64,000 nucleotides of DNA. Origin: Palsa-504 sp963847965 (lineage in GTDB: Bacteria; Actinomycetota; Actinomycetes; Streptosporangiales; Streptosporangiaceae). The notes below the pieces were generated by a model that made no database searches, was not told the DNA's origin, and saw only the letters and a program-made list of their open reading frames with translations. A program made the position numbers and the translations under genes. Location of the stretch: the NCBI GenBank assembly GCA_963847965.1, contig CAWKCG010000011.1, positions 1 through 64,000 on the forward strand, written 5' to 3'. Position 1 is the stretch's first letter. Every line of letters starts with the position of its first letter. Positions 50,018-58,810 of the stretch are shown here, piece by piece.

Positions 50018-51790
50018 ATGTACTTCACGCTGGCGATCAGCGCGGCGACACGCGAGACGTGCGCTGAGCTGATCACCGCGGCTCAGGGCACGGACCCGCG
50101 GGTCCTGCCGATCCCCGGCCCGGCCGTCGTGGCGTGGCGCGCGCCTGACGAGCGCGCGGCCGTGCTCCGCTGGGGTCTGGCGGCCGGCCCGGTCCCGGCC
50201 TGGTTGGCGGCCACCCCGGCCGGGACCGCGGGGACCGCGGACGACCAGCGGGCCGCCGTCTCGCACGCCGGTACCATCTGGGCCGACGGACAGGCGGTGC
50301 GCGCGCGCACCGGCCTGGCGCGCGTCGATCCCGTCTACGTGACCGAGGTCCCCGGTGCCGTGCTGGTGTGCGACCGCGCCTCGTGGGCGGCCGCGGTGAC
50401 GCGGCGGCTCGGCGACCACGATCCGGTCATGGTCGGCGCGTTCCTGAGCATGGGCTACCCGGTCAGCGCCGCGACCCCGTTCCGCCGCGTCCGGGCCCTG
50501 GCCCGCGGCTGGAGCCTGACGTCGACCGGCGGGCGCCTGGTCGTGGCTTCTGCCCGTTACCGGGACGGCGACCGGGGCGAAGCAAAGGGCCAGGCGGGAG
50601 CTCTCGCCGACGAGGACCGGTATGCCCCGGTCGCGGAAGCCCTGGTGGATGCGGTCACGCCGCTGCGTGACGCCGGGGTTCTCGTCGAGCTGTCCCTGAC
50701 CGGGGGGAAGGACAGCCGGCTTATCGCCGCCGCCCTGGCGGCGGGCAAGGTGCCGTTCCGGGCTCGCACGCACGGCTTCGCCAGCCATCCCGATGTCATA
50801 ATCGCGGCCATGATTGCCGAGCGGCTCGGCGTCGAGCACGTGGTCACCGAGCCGAGGCCGCCGGGCACCGGACCAGAACCGAGCCAGGCCGACGTGATCC
50901 GCAGGGTCCGCTGCGCCGTGCTCGTCTCGGACGGCATGCTGTCGGCGTTCGAGAACGTCGGCCAGCCCGACCCGCAGTTCGCCGCGCAGCCGGTGCAGGT
51001 CGGCGGGCACGGCGGTGAACTGCTCCGCGGCGGGTACGCGACGGCCGCCTGGCGCGGACGCCGGCCGGCCCGGGCCCGGAGCGAGGCGCGGGCGCCCGAA
51101 CTGTTCCGCCGCCTCACGACTCGCCGCCTGGGACTGCTGCGCCCGGCCGCGGCCGGGGAGTACCTGGCCAGCCTGGCCCCCTACGCCGCCTCCCTCCCCC
51201 GCGGGCCGCTCCGCACGCTGGATGACTTCTACCTGGTGAACCGGGCCGGCCGGTGGTCGGCTACCGCGCGCCAGGGCTACCTGATGCGCGAGCGCCTGGT
51301 CCAGCCCTTCTTCAGCGACCGGGTCATCTCGGCCGCGCGGGCGGTTCCGCTGCGGGACCGGGTCACCGACCGGCTGCACCGCGAGGTGCTGGCGGCGCTA
51401 GGCCCGGACCTGCTCGACCTGCCCCTGGCCGGCAGCGGCTGGAAGTCCGGCCCGAAGACGCCGGGCTGGCCGGCCGGGCCGGGACCAGCGGGCGCGCCGG
51501 GATCCGCGGCCGTACCCGACTGGCGACGGAACTTCGGCGGTGAGATGCCCCGGATCCTGCGCGACTACACCCTGGACCTCGGCGGCGCGGGCGGCATGTT
51601 CGACATCGTCCGCAGGCAGTCCGCCGAGGCGGTGCTGCGCTCCCCGCAGGCCGACCCGGAGGCCGCCTGGGCGCTGGCCACGCTGGCCGCGCTGCTGTCG
51701 GGCGACTGGCTGAACGCCCGCGAGCCGACCGTCGCGGTCCCGGACGCGGTAGCCCCCAGCGACGACGACGCTGGCCGCGTTCCCCGGTAA
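50018..51790 (+). CDS. Asparagine-synthase-like amidotransferase of the glycan cluster
   Basis: A 590-residue protein whose central domain has the ATP-pyrophosphatase loop LSLTGGKDSRLIAAAL, followed by FASHPDVIIAAMIAERLGVE, as in asparagine synthase B and beta-lactam synthetase. The N-terminal third has the general shape of an Ntn-glutaminase but begins MYFTLAIS, without the catalytic Cys2, so ammonia must come free or from a partner. Homologues in polysaccharide clusters amidate hexuronic acids, for example the WbpS type; with UDP-ManNAcA made here, that is the likely role. ATG 50018 is preferred over TTG 50009. Last gene of the plus-strand operon. Confidence 0.82.
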   Translation: MYFTLAISAATRETCAELITAAQGTDPRVLPIPGPAVVAWRAPDERAAVLRWGLAAGPVPAWLAATPAGTAGTADDQRAAVSHAGTIWADGQAVRARTGLARVDPVYVTEVPGAVLVCDRASWAAAVTRRLGDHDPVMVGAFLSMGYPVSAATPFRRVRALARGWSLTSTGGRLVVASARYRDGDRGEAKGQAGALADEDRYAPVAEALVDAVTPLRDAGVLVELSLTGGKDSRLIAAALAAGKVPFRARTHGFASHPDVIIAAMIAERLGVEHVVTEPRPPGTGPEPSQADVIRRVRCAVLVSDGMLSAFENVGQPDPQFAAQPVQVGGHGGELLRGGYATAAWRGRRPARARSEARAPELFRRLTTRRLGLLRPAAAGEYLASLAPYAASLPRGPLRTLDDFYLVNRAGRWSATARQGYLMRERLVQPFFSDRVISAARAVPLRDRVTDRLHREVLAALGPDLLDLPLAGSGWKSGPKTPGWPAGPGPAGAPGSAAVPDWRRNFGGEMPRILRDYTLDLGGAGGMFDIVRRQSAEAVLRSPQADPEAAWALATLAALLSGDWLNAREPTVAVPDAVAPSDDDAGRVPR

Positions 51791-51794
51791 CGGG

Positions 51795-52841
51795 TCAGCC
51801 GCGGCCGTAGCGCGTCTCGGCCTGCCAGAAGAAGACCACGCCCACCATGAGCGTGACGACCGCCCAGCCGATCCCGGCCACCCACAGCTGGCTGGTCACG
51901 ACGTTCGGGTGGCAGTAGGCCTGGAGGGGGGGACTGTGCGCGGCGTTGAACAAGGTGCACTTCATCAGGTTGTACGGCTTCGCGCCCGCAGCATTGGCCC
52001 GCTGGGTGGCCATAAGCGCGTACCGGGCCAGCGAGATGTAGACCGCCGCCGGGTTCAAGGCGATGAGGTCCTTCCCCCACAGCGGCAGCGAGGCATAAGA
52101 CGGAAGCGAGGTGAGGCTGTACATGACCCCGCAGAAGTACCGCCAGACGCGGGTCAGGAACGGGATCAGCTGGCTGAAATCCTGAGCGCCGGCCCCCAGC
52201 CGGGCCATGAGCAGCGCGGCGCCCATGTTGAACGTGCCCTGCAGCAGCAGCACCGGCAGCAGGAAGAGCCAGTACCAGGTGGGCCGTTCCCCTTCCCCGA
52301 GCACGACGGCGAACACCACCAGCATGGACAGCAGCAGCTGCTGGAACTCGACCAGCACGTACGCCAGGGGCAGGCAGGCCCGCGGGAAGTGCAGCGCGCG
52401 GATCAGCGGCAGGTTCGCCCGCATCACGGTGGAGCCGACTACGATCGAGCGCTCGGTGAAGGAGAAGAAGAACACCCCGATGACCAGGTACGCGATGTAG
52501 TGCTCGATGCCGCGATTGGCCTGGAAGATGATCCCGAAGATCAGGTAGTAGACGGCCGAGTTGAGCAGCGGCGTCAGCACCTGCCAGAGCTGGCCGAGCT
52601 TGGCCTCGGTGTACATCGACACGTTGCGCGCGGTGGCGTAGGCGACGATGAAGTGCCGCCGGTCCCAGACCAGGCGCATGTAGGGGATCAGGCGGGGGCG
52701 GGCGGAACTCGGGCTCAGGCCGTACTGGGCGGCAAGGGCAGCCAGGTCTCCCGACGACGGAGCGAGCAGCTCGGACTCCGGCGCGAGCCTGGCCGGGTTC
52801 AGCAAGCTGCCTGGAGCGGTTAGCCGCCCGCGGTCTCTCAT
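51795..52841 (-). CDS. ABC-2 type permease for polysaccharide export (Wzm/TagG-like)
   Basis: A 348-residue permease with six helices between about residues 90 and 335. TEAKLGQLWQVLTPLLNSAV, YLIFGIIF and FRYSMPL-region equivalents (LPLIRALHFPRACLPLA) are typical of Wzm/TagG exporters, which move lipid-linked glycans with an ATPase of the Wzt/TagH type. No ATPase gene is in this window near it. It is convergent with the amidotransferase gene, closing the glycan cluster. The N-terminal ~60 residues are soluble. Confidence 0.9.
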   Translation of the reverse strand: MRDRGRLTAPGSLLNPARLAPESELLAPSSGDLAALAAQYGLSPSSARPRLIPYMRLVWDRRHFIVAYATARNVSMYTEAKLGQLWQVLTPLLNSAVYYLIFGIIFQANRGIEHYIAYLVIGVFFFSFTERSIVVGSTVMRANLPLIRALHFPRACLPLAYVLVEFQQLLLSMLVVFAVVLGEGERPTWYWLFLLPVLLLQGTFNMGAALLMARLGAGAQDFSQLIPFLTRVWRYFCGVMYSLTSLPSYASLPLWGKDLIALNPAAVYISLARYALMATQRANAAGAKPYNLMKCTLFNAAHSPPLQAYCHPNVVTSQLWVAGIGWAVVTLMVGVVFFWQAETRYGRG

Positions 52842-52852
52842 GACAGTGGAGT

Positions 52853-53503
52853 TTATTCAGTCGGCAGGTGGCTGGTGTCGTTGTACGACCGCAGCACGGC
52901 CGGACCGTCGGCGTACCAGTCGACCTGACACAGCGCGGCCACGTCAAGGTGCATCCGGTACAGCGCGGGCGGCGGGGCGAGCAGGGCCGCCGCGACCAGC
53001 GTCTTGATCGGGGTGACGTGGCTGACGATGAGCATCGTCCGGCCCTGATGGCGGGCCAGCAGCCGACGCAGCGCGCCGGTGACCCTGGTGCTGACGTCGG
53101 CGAAGCTCTCGCCGCCGGGCGGCGCGACTGCCGGGTCGGCCAGCCAGGCGGTCAGCTCGGCCGGCCACCGCTCCCGGACCTCGGCGAAGGTCAGGCCGTC
53201 CCACGCGCCGAAGTCGGTCTCCCGGAAACCCTCATCGGCCTCGACCGGAGCCCCGGTGGCCGCGGCGACTTCCTCGGCCGTCCGCACCGCCCGCTGCAGC
53301 GGGGACGTCACGATCACCGTGAGGCCGGCCGGGGCCAGCCGCTGGCCGGCGGCGGCAGCCTGCTGAACGCCGACCTCGGTCAGCGGGACGTCGGATACGC
53401 CCGCGTAGCGTTTCTCGACCGAATTCGGCGTCTGCCCGTGCCGGAGCAGGAAAGTAACGGTGGGCTCGCCCTGGGCGGGCACCCAGTGGACCGTGCCGGG
53501 CAC
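52853..53503 (-). CDS. Histidine phosphatase (phosphoglycerate mutase fold)
   Basis: A 216-residue enzyme. LLRHGQT holds the phosphohistidine, VTSPLQRAVRTAEEVA and FRETDFGAWDG are the following conserved blocks, and IVSHVTPIKTL the second catalytic histidine. In mycobacteria and relatives the equivalent domain is fused behind RNase HI (Rv2228c type) and sits next to a zinc-ribbon gene; here the zinc-ribbon neighbour is kept but the RNase HI half is missing. It reads 12 bases after the zinc-ribbon gene, so they are co-transcribed. Substrate unknown. Confidence 0.9.
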   Translation of the reverse strand: MPGTVHWVPAQGEPTVTFLLRHGQTPNSVEKRYAGVSDVPLTEVGVQQAAAAGQRLAPAGLTVIVTSPLQRAVRTAEEVAAATGAPVEADEGFRETDFGAWDGLTFAEVRERWPAELTAWLADPAVAPPGGESFADVSTRVTGALRRLLARHQGRTMLIVSHVTPIKTLVAAALLAPPPALYRMHLDVAALCQVDWYADGPAVLRSYNDTSHLPTE

Positions 53504-53515
53504 CTAGGCGCGCGC

Positions 53516-54256
53516 CTACTGGCCGGACTCGGGCGTGCGGACGAGAATGCGCCTGCACTCCTCGCACCTGAGCACCTCGTCGGGAGCCGCCGCCCGGATC
53601 TGGTTCAGGTCCACCGTGTTGAGGGTCAGATGACATCCCTCGCAGCGGCCGGCCCGCAGCGCAGCGGCACCGACCTCGCGGGTGTCGCGGATCTGCTCGT
53701 AGAGCTTCAGCAGATCGGCCGGTACCTCGGCGGCGATTTCGGCGCGCTGGTGGGATGCCTTGCCCGCCTGCTCGTCGATCTCGCTGAAGATGGCGTCGCG
53801 CCGCGCCGCCACGTCGGTCATCTCGGCGCTGAGGTGGTCGCGCTCGGCGGCGAGTTCGTCCAGCCGGGAGGCCAGCGCCTCCCGGCGCTCCATCAGGTCG
53901 AGCACGACTTCCTCAAGATCGCCCTGCCGCCGGCGCAGCGACTCGATTTCCGTCTGCAGGCTGGCGAGTTCGCGCGCGGCGGACACCTGCCCGGCGTCGA
54001 GCCGGGCCCGGTCCCTGTCGATCCTGGTCCGGACCTGCTCCACGTCTCGCTCGGCCCGGCCCTGCTCCCGCTCCAGGTCGCTGAGGTCGGTCCCGGTCAC
54101 GACCGTGGCGTCCTTAAGCTCGCCGGTCCTCGCCTCCATCCGGGCCAGCTCGGCGATCTCCGGCAGGGCGTGCCTTCGATGGTGCAGGCGGGCGAGCTCG
54201 GCGTCAAGATCGGCCAATTCGAGCAGGCGGAGCTGGGACTGCGGTGATGCCTTCAC
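53516..54256 (-). CDS. Coiled-coil zinc-ribbon protein (C4-type)
   Basis: A 246-residue protein. Residues about 10-185 form a long antiparallel coiled coil (LLELADLDAELARLHHRRHA, REALASRLDELAAERDHL). The C-terminal zinc ribbon has CEGC and CEEC pairs (RCEGCHLTLNTVDLNQIRAA, LRCEECRRILV). This is the conserved actinobacterial partner of the RNase HI/phosphatase gene (Rv2229c type); a nucleic-acid role is presumed. GTG 54256 matches the family start; the upstream extension is Arg/Pro-rich and not family-like. Confidence 0.9.
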   Translation of the reverse strand: MKASPQSQLRLLELADLDAELARLHHRRHALPEIAELARMEARTGELKDATVVTGTDLSDLEREQGRAERDVEQVRTRIDRDRARLDAGQVSAARELASLQTEIESLRRRQGDLEEVVLDLMERREALASRLDELAAERDHLSAEMTDVAARRDAIFSEIDEQAGKASHQRAEIAAEVPADLLKLYEQIRDTREVGAAALRAGRCEGCHLTLNTVDLNQIRAAAPDEVLRCEECRRILVRTPESGQ

Positions 54257-54403
54257 GGATCCCAACGTTAGTCGCCCCAGCGCACCGTGTCGCACGTTCG
54301 TGGGCTTGCCCGGGGGCTGTACGCGGTGGGATGGACTGCACCGACGCACCCTCAGCCGATCCGCGGAGGTCGGCTTCTCCGCGCGGCGATGGGCACGAAC
54401 CCC

Positions 54404-55934
54404 TTAAGAGAGCGTGATTCCGGAGAGAGTGAGCGCGGGGGTTTTGAAGCTAAAAGGCTGACTAAACCCAGGATTGTTCCGGAATGTTATATAATAACCG
54501 GCAGCTTGCTCCAATTTGAGGGGAACAGACCAGGCCGGATTATGTGTACACGTGTCGGCCACAGCGTGATTCACTTGGCCATTCTTCAGATGCACGGTGT
54601 AGTCCGAGGCAGGGTAAGCGTGCACGCAACTCAGCTCCAGCTGTCCTGCGCCTACATTCGTTTGAGTGAAATTGAAGGTGGCCAGGCCGTTATCGGAAAT
54701 CTGGACGCTGGCCAGTGAGACGAGCACCGCGCCCGTCCTTTTAAAACTGCGCTCCACGAGATACTTTCCGGGCGGTAGTAGCGTCTGGCGGCCGGGGAGC
54801 GTGGCGACGAGGGCCGCGATTCCCCCGGCGATGAGCGCGATGGTGACCAGGCCGACGGTCAGCATCGTGCGGCGGGTGCGGCGTGGCCGGGGATGCCGGT
54901 CCTGTCCGGCGGCCGGGGCTTGCGCCACGGCCTCTGCCGGTGGCTGGCGCGCAGGTACCGCGGTGACCGTCTGTCCACTGCCTGCGCCGCCAGCGGGTGA
55001 CGGGGCGCTTTCCAGTGCGGAGCCGTCACCGCCGGCCGGAGGCGGGCCGTCGGCGCTCGTTCGTGCTGCCTTCGGGGGAGCGTACTGGGTGAGTACCTGG
55101 GTGAGCTCCGTCGGTAGCCAGTCCGTGTCGGGTTGGCCGTCGCCGAGTTCGGCGAGCAGACCGGCGGCTGTCGGCCTCTGGCCGGGGTCTTTCACCAGGC
55201 ATCTTTCGACCAGCTGCCGGATCTGGCCGGGCAGGCGGGTCGTGTCGGGCTGGCCGTGCACCGCTCGGTAGATGAGCGCGGCTGTGGATCCTGTTCCGAA
55301 TGGGCCTTGGCCGGTGGCCGCGAAGGTGAGTACCGCGCCGAGGCTGAACACGTCACTGGCCGGGCCTACCTCTCTACCTTCGGCTTGTTCCGGTGACATG
55401 TAGCCGGCCGAGCCCACGACCGTGCCTGACTGGGTTAGGACGGTAGCCTCGACAGCCCGGGAGATCCCGAAGTCGATGACTCGCGGCCCGTCGTCGGCTA
55501 GCAGTACGTTGGAGGGCTTGAGGTCCCGGTGCACCAGGCCTGTCGCGTGGATAGCTTGGAGGCCTTCGGCCAGGCCCGCGGCCAGCGCCAGAACGGAGGC
55601 CGCGGGCAGCGGGCCGTGCAGCTCAACCGCCTCGGCCAGAGAAGGGCCCGAGACGTACGCGGTCGCGAGCCACGGTGCCGGGCTGGTCACGTCGGCGTCG
55701 ACCACAAGTGCGGTGAAAAGCCCGCCGACGTTCCGGGCCGCCGCTACCTCCCGGGCGAATCGTGACCGGAAACTGGCATCTCCGGCTAGCTCAGAGCGGA
55801 TCACCTTAACGGCTACCAGTCGGCCTCCGGCTGATCGGCCAAGATACACCTGGCCCATCCCGCCGGGCTCCCAGCCTGCCCAGCAAACGGTACGGACCCA
55901 CGGTTCGTGGGTCCGCAGGCTGCAATTCCCTCAT
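54404..55934 (-). pseudogene. Ser/Thr protein kinase with frameshift in the glycine-rich loop
   Basis: A PknB-type transmembrane kinase. ATG 55934 opens MRELQPADPRTVGPYRLLGR plus LGA, then the frame must change near 55859-55871 (one extra C in GCCCGGCGGG) to continue GGMGQVYLGRSAGGRLVAVK. Catalytic HRDLKPSNVLL, DFGIS and GSAGYMSPEQ are intact. After about residue 290 come a Pro/Ala linker, one membrane helix (LTVGLVTIALIAGGIAALVA) and an extracellular domain of about 110 residues, coded by A/T-richer DNA. As written, translation from the real start would be out of frame; from ATG 55858 the P-loop lacks its first glycines. Pseudogene or assembly error. Confidence 0.8.
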
Positions 55935-56862
55935 CACGTCGACCCACCCCTTTTCGATCCCAGTGCAGTGTCCCGCGTGATAAACGCTGCGGCAAGGCGC
56001 CGCCGGCCTTGCGTGCGCGGCCGTCACCGTCCAGGTTCCTCGGGGTTCCGCGGGCCGGCGAGGCGGGACCAGGACGTGACAACCAGGTCGTTCGGCATAA
56101 AAAGGGTTTTGAGGAGGCGGATCCCAGCAGCTCGCAGAAGCGGCGGCCGAACAGGTACGCGTCGCCCGGCCAGCGCGCGGACAGGTAGCTGCCGTCCTGG
56201 ACGACGAAGGCCGGCGCGTCGTCGGTGGCGGTGCCGCGCGCGGACAGCGTGACCGGCCCCCGGCTGAACTGGCGCTCCGGGTCGTCGAGGGCCGCCCTGA
56301 CCTCGTCCTCCACGTAGGCGGGATACGTGCGGTAATAGCGGCCGAGCCGCCACGCGGTGGCCAGGTAAGCCGAGCGCTCCATGTACTTCGGCAGGCACGT
56401 CGTGCGCCGGGCGGCCAGCACGCTGCGCCCGGTGGCCGCGTCGCGGGTGCGCGCCAGCACCAGGACGCCATGGCAGATGGCCCCGACCGGCCTGCCCAGC
56501 TGCCAGAAGCGGGCGACCTGCCCGGCGAGTATCGGGGAGCCGAGGTACTGCCGCATGCCCGGGGCGTGCCCGCCGGGCAGCAGCAGCGCGTCGTACCCGG
56601 CCGGGTCCAGCGCGGCCCAGGCCTGCGTCGCGGTGAACTCAGGTGCCCTGGTCAGCTCGCCGTACAGGGTCCTGGCCTCCGGCGCCGCGCCCAGCCTCCC
56701 GAACAGCACGCCGGTGAGCAGGCGGGGATCCGCGGCCGGTACGGCGCCTGCCTGCTCGGTGGCGAAGACCACGTCGTGCCCCGCGTCGCGCAGGATCCGC
56801 CACGGCACCGCCACCTCTGTGACATCGAAGTCCTGGTCGGGGAGCGGCATCAGCACGCGCAC
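55813..56862 (-). CDS. DJ-1/PfpI-family protein with run-on C-terminus
   Basis: A class I glutamine-amidotransferase-like protein. MRVLMPLPDQDFDVTEVAVP, LLLPGGHAPGMRQYL and the nucleophile elbow GAICHGVLVLA are typical, and YVEDEVRAALDDPERQFSRG with SARWPGDAYLFGRRFCELL ends the normal domain at about residue 250. The frame then runs on about 95 residues into and over the start of the kinase gene; this tail has no family character, so a normal stop was probably lost near 56110. Function of the family here is unknown (hydrolase, glyoxalase III-like or chaperone). Confidence 0.8.
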   Translation of the reverse strand: MRVLMPLPDQDFDVTEVAVPWRILRDAGHDVVFATEQAGAVPAADPRLLTGVLFGRLGAAPEARTLYGELTRAPEFTATQAWAALDPAGYDALLLPGGHAPGMRQYLGSPILAGQVARFWQLGRPVGAICHGVLVLARTRDAATGRSVLAARRTTCLPKYMERSAYLATAWRLGRYYRTYPAYVEDEVRAALDDPERQFSRGPVTLSARGTATDDAPAFVVQDGSYLSARWPGDAYLFGRRFCELLGSASSKPFLCRTTWLSRPGPASPARGTPRNLDGDGRARKAGGALPQRLSRGTLHWDRKGVGRRDEGIAACGPTNRGSVPFAGQAGSPAGWARCILADQPEADW

Positions 56863-56920
56863 CCGGTCATCATCTCATTGGCTACGGTTAGGCAGACCGG
56901 ACCGGCGATGCGGAGGCGAG

Positions 56921-58633
56921 ATGGACAGCGAGGCCGACCGTCAGTTCACGGCGCTGGCGGGCGAGTATCTCGACGACCGGGCGGAACGGCGGCCGGACCT
57001 GGCCACCGGCCTCGGCGACCACAGGTTCGACGGCCGCCTCCCCGACGCCTCCGCCGCCGCCCTCGCCGACGAGCGGCGCGCGCTGGGCCGGTGGGACGCC
57101 CGGCTGGAGGCGCTGGACGCCGGCGCGCTGTCGGCCGAGCACCGGGTCGATGCGGCGATCATGGCGGACAGCCTGGCGCGGCGGGTGTTCGAGATCGATG
57201 ACCTGCGCGAGCACACCTGGAATCCGCTCCCGGCCAACCCGGGCAAGGCCATCTACCTGCTGCTGGCCAGGGACTTCGCCCCGCTGCCCGACCGGCTGGC
57301 CGCGGTGGCCTCCAGGCTGGCCGAGGTTCCCGGCGCGCTGGCCGAGGCCCGCAGGCAGCTTGGGCGCATGCCCAGGGTGCACCTGGAGACGGCCATCGGG
57401 CAGTTCGGCGGCACGATCGCGCTGGTCGGCCAGCAGATCGACGCCGCGCTCGAGGACGCGCCTTTCAGCGCCGCCCGGCTGGGCCAGGTGCGCCCGGCCG
57501 CCCTCGAGGCGCTGGCCGGGCACCGCGCGTGGCTGTCCGCGCGCCTGGACGAGGCGGCGCCCGGGCCCGACGGTGACCGCGACCCGAGGATCGGGCCGGA
57601 GCGGTTCGCGCGCAAGCTCTCGCTCACCCTGAGCGCGGCGGCCGACGCGGACGCGATCCTGGCCCGCGCGCAGGCCGACCTGGACCGGGTCAGCGAGCAG
57701 ATCGCCGAGCTCGCCGCCTCATTCTCGGGCTCTTCCGGTCCTGGCGTCTCCGGTCCCGGCGTCTCCGGTCCCGGCGTCGTCCGGCGGGTGCTCGACCGGC
57801 TGGCGGAGGACGTGCCCGACGAGGCGAGCATCCTCGGCTTCTGCCGGGACGCGCTGGCCGCCCAGACCGCCTTCGTGACCGACCGCCGTCTCATCTCGGT
57901 CTTCGACAACCCGGTCGAGGTCATCGCCATGCCGGAGATCGACCGCGGCGTCTCGGTCGCGTACTGCGACTCGCCCGGCCCGCTCGAGCCTGCGCCGCTG
58001 CCCACGTTCATCGCCGTCTCGCCGACGCCCGCCGACTGGCCGGCGCAGCGCGTCGCCTCGTTCTACCGCGAGTACAACCGGCACATGGTCCACAACCTGA
58101 TGGTGCACGAGGCGATGCCCGGCCATTACCTGCAGCTGCAGCACTCCTGCCGGTTCACGGGGTCGGGCACCGCGGTCCGGGCGGCGATCAGGTCGGGGGC
58201 GTTCGTCGAGGGGTGGGCCGTCTACGCCGAGCGGATCATGGCCGAACAGGGCTACCCCGGCGACGGCGATCCCCGGACGGTCCGCATGCAGCAGCTCAAG
58301 ATGCAGCTGCGCACGATCATCAACGCCATCCTCGACGCGCGCATCCACGGCCACGGCATGACCGAGGCCGAGGCGATGACCCTGATGACGGGGCGCGGCC
58401 ACCAGGAGGAGGGCGAGGCGGCGGGCAAGTGGCGGCGGGCGCTGCTCACCTCCGCCCAGCTGTCCACCTACTACGTCGGGTACACGGAGATCTCCGACCT
58501 GGCGGCCGACCTGCGCGCCGCGGACCGCGGGCAGAGCGACCGGGAGATCCACGACCGGATGCTGGCGCACGGCTCACCGCCGGCTCGGCTGCTCCGCACC
58601 CTGCTCACGCCCGGATCGCCTCCTGGCGGCTAG
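56921..58633 (+). CDS. DUF885-family metallohydrolase
   Basis: A 570-residue protein. The zinc motif is HEAMPGHYLQLQH (H-E-x-x-x-x-H variant usual for DUF885), followed by AFVEGWAVYAERIMAEQGY with the third ligand Glu, and the C-terminal ATYYVGY-like STYYVGYTEI. The N-terminal two thirds are helical. A three-unit 15-bp repeat coding SGPGV (about 57736-57780) expands a surface loop. GGAGGCG precedes ATG 56921. DUF885 proteins resemble M32/M2-like carboxypeptidases; substrate unknown. Divergent from the PfpI gene. Confidence 0.92.
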   Translation: MDSEADRQFTALAGEYLDDRAERRPDLATGLGDHRFDGRLPDASAAALADERRALGRWDARLEALDAGALSAEHRVDAAIMADSLARRVFEIDDLREHTWNPLPANPGKAIYLLLARDFAPLPDRLAAVASRLAEVPGALAEARRQLGRMPRVHLETAIGQFGGTIALVGQQIDAALEDAPFSAARLGQVRPAALEALAGHRAWLSARLDEAAPGPDGDRDPRIGPERFARKLSLTLSAAADADAILARAQADLDRVSEQIAELAASFSGSSGPGVSGPGVSGPGVVRRVLDRLAEDVPDEASILGFCRDALAAQTAFVTDRRLISVFDNPVEVIAMPEIDRGVSVAYCDSPGPLEPAPLPTFIAVSPTPADWPAQRVASFYREYNRHMVHNLMVHEAMPGHYLQLQHSCRFTGSGTAVRAAIRSGAFVEGWAVYAERIMAEQGYPGDGDPRTVRMQQLKMQLRTIINAILDARIHGHGMTEAEAMTLMTGRGHQEEGEAAGKWRRALLTSAQLSTYYVGYTEISDLAADLRAADRGQSDREIHDRMLAHGSPPARLLRTLLTPGSPPGG

Positions 58634-58810
58634 GTCCGGCGGTCAGGTCCGGGCGGTCCGGTCCGGGCGGAACGGGGCCCCCAGCCCCCGTGGGCGTTGC
58701 GGGCTCGCCCAATCGATCGGGGCTTGTGGGCCACAAGCCCCACTGTCACCCCGAACCGGAGCGCCCTGGGTGTACCCACCGAGGTACTGGCGGCTCAGGT
58801 GCCCCAGACG

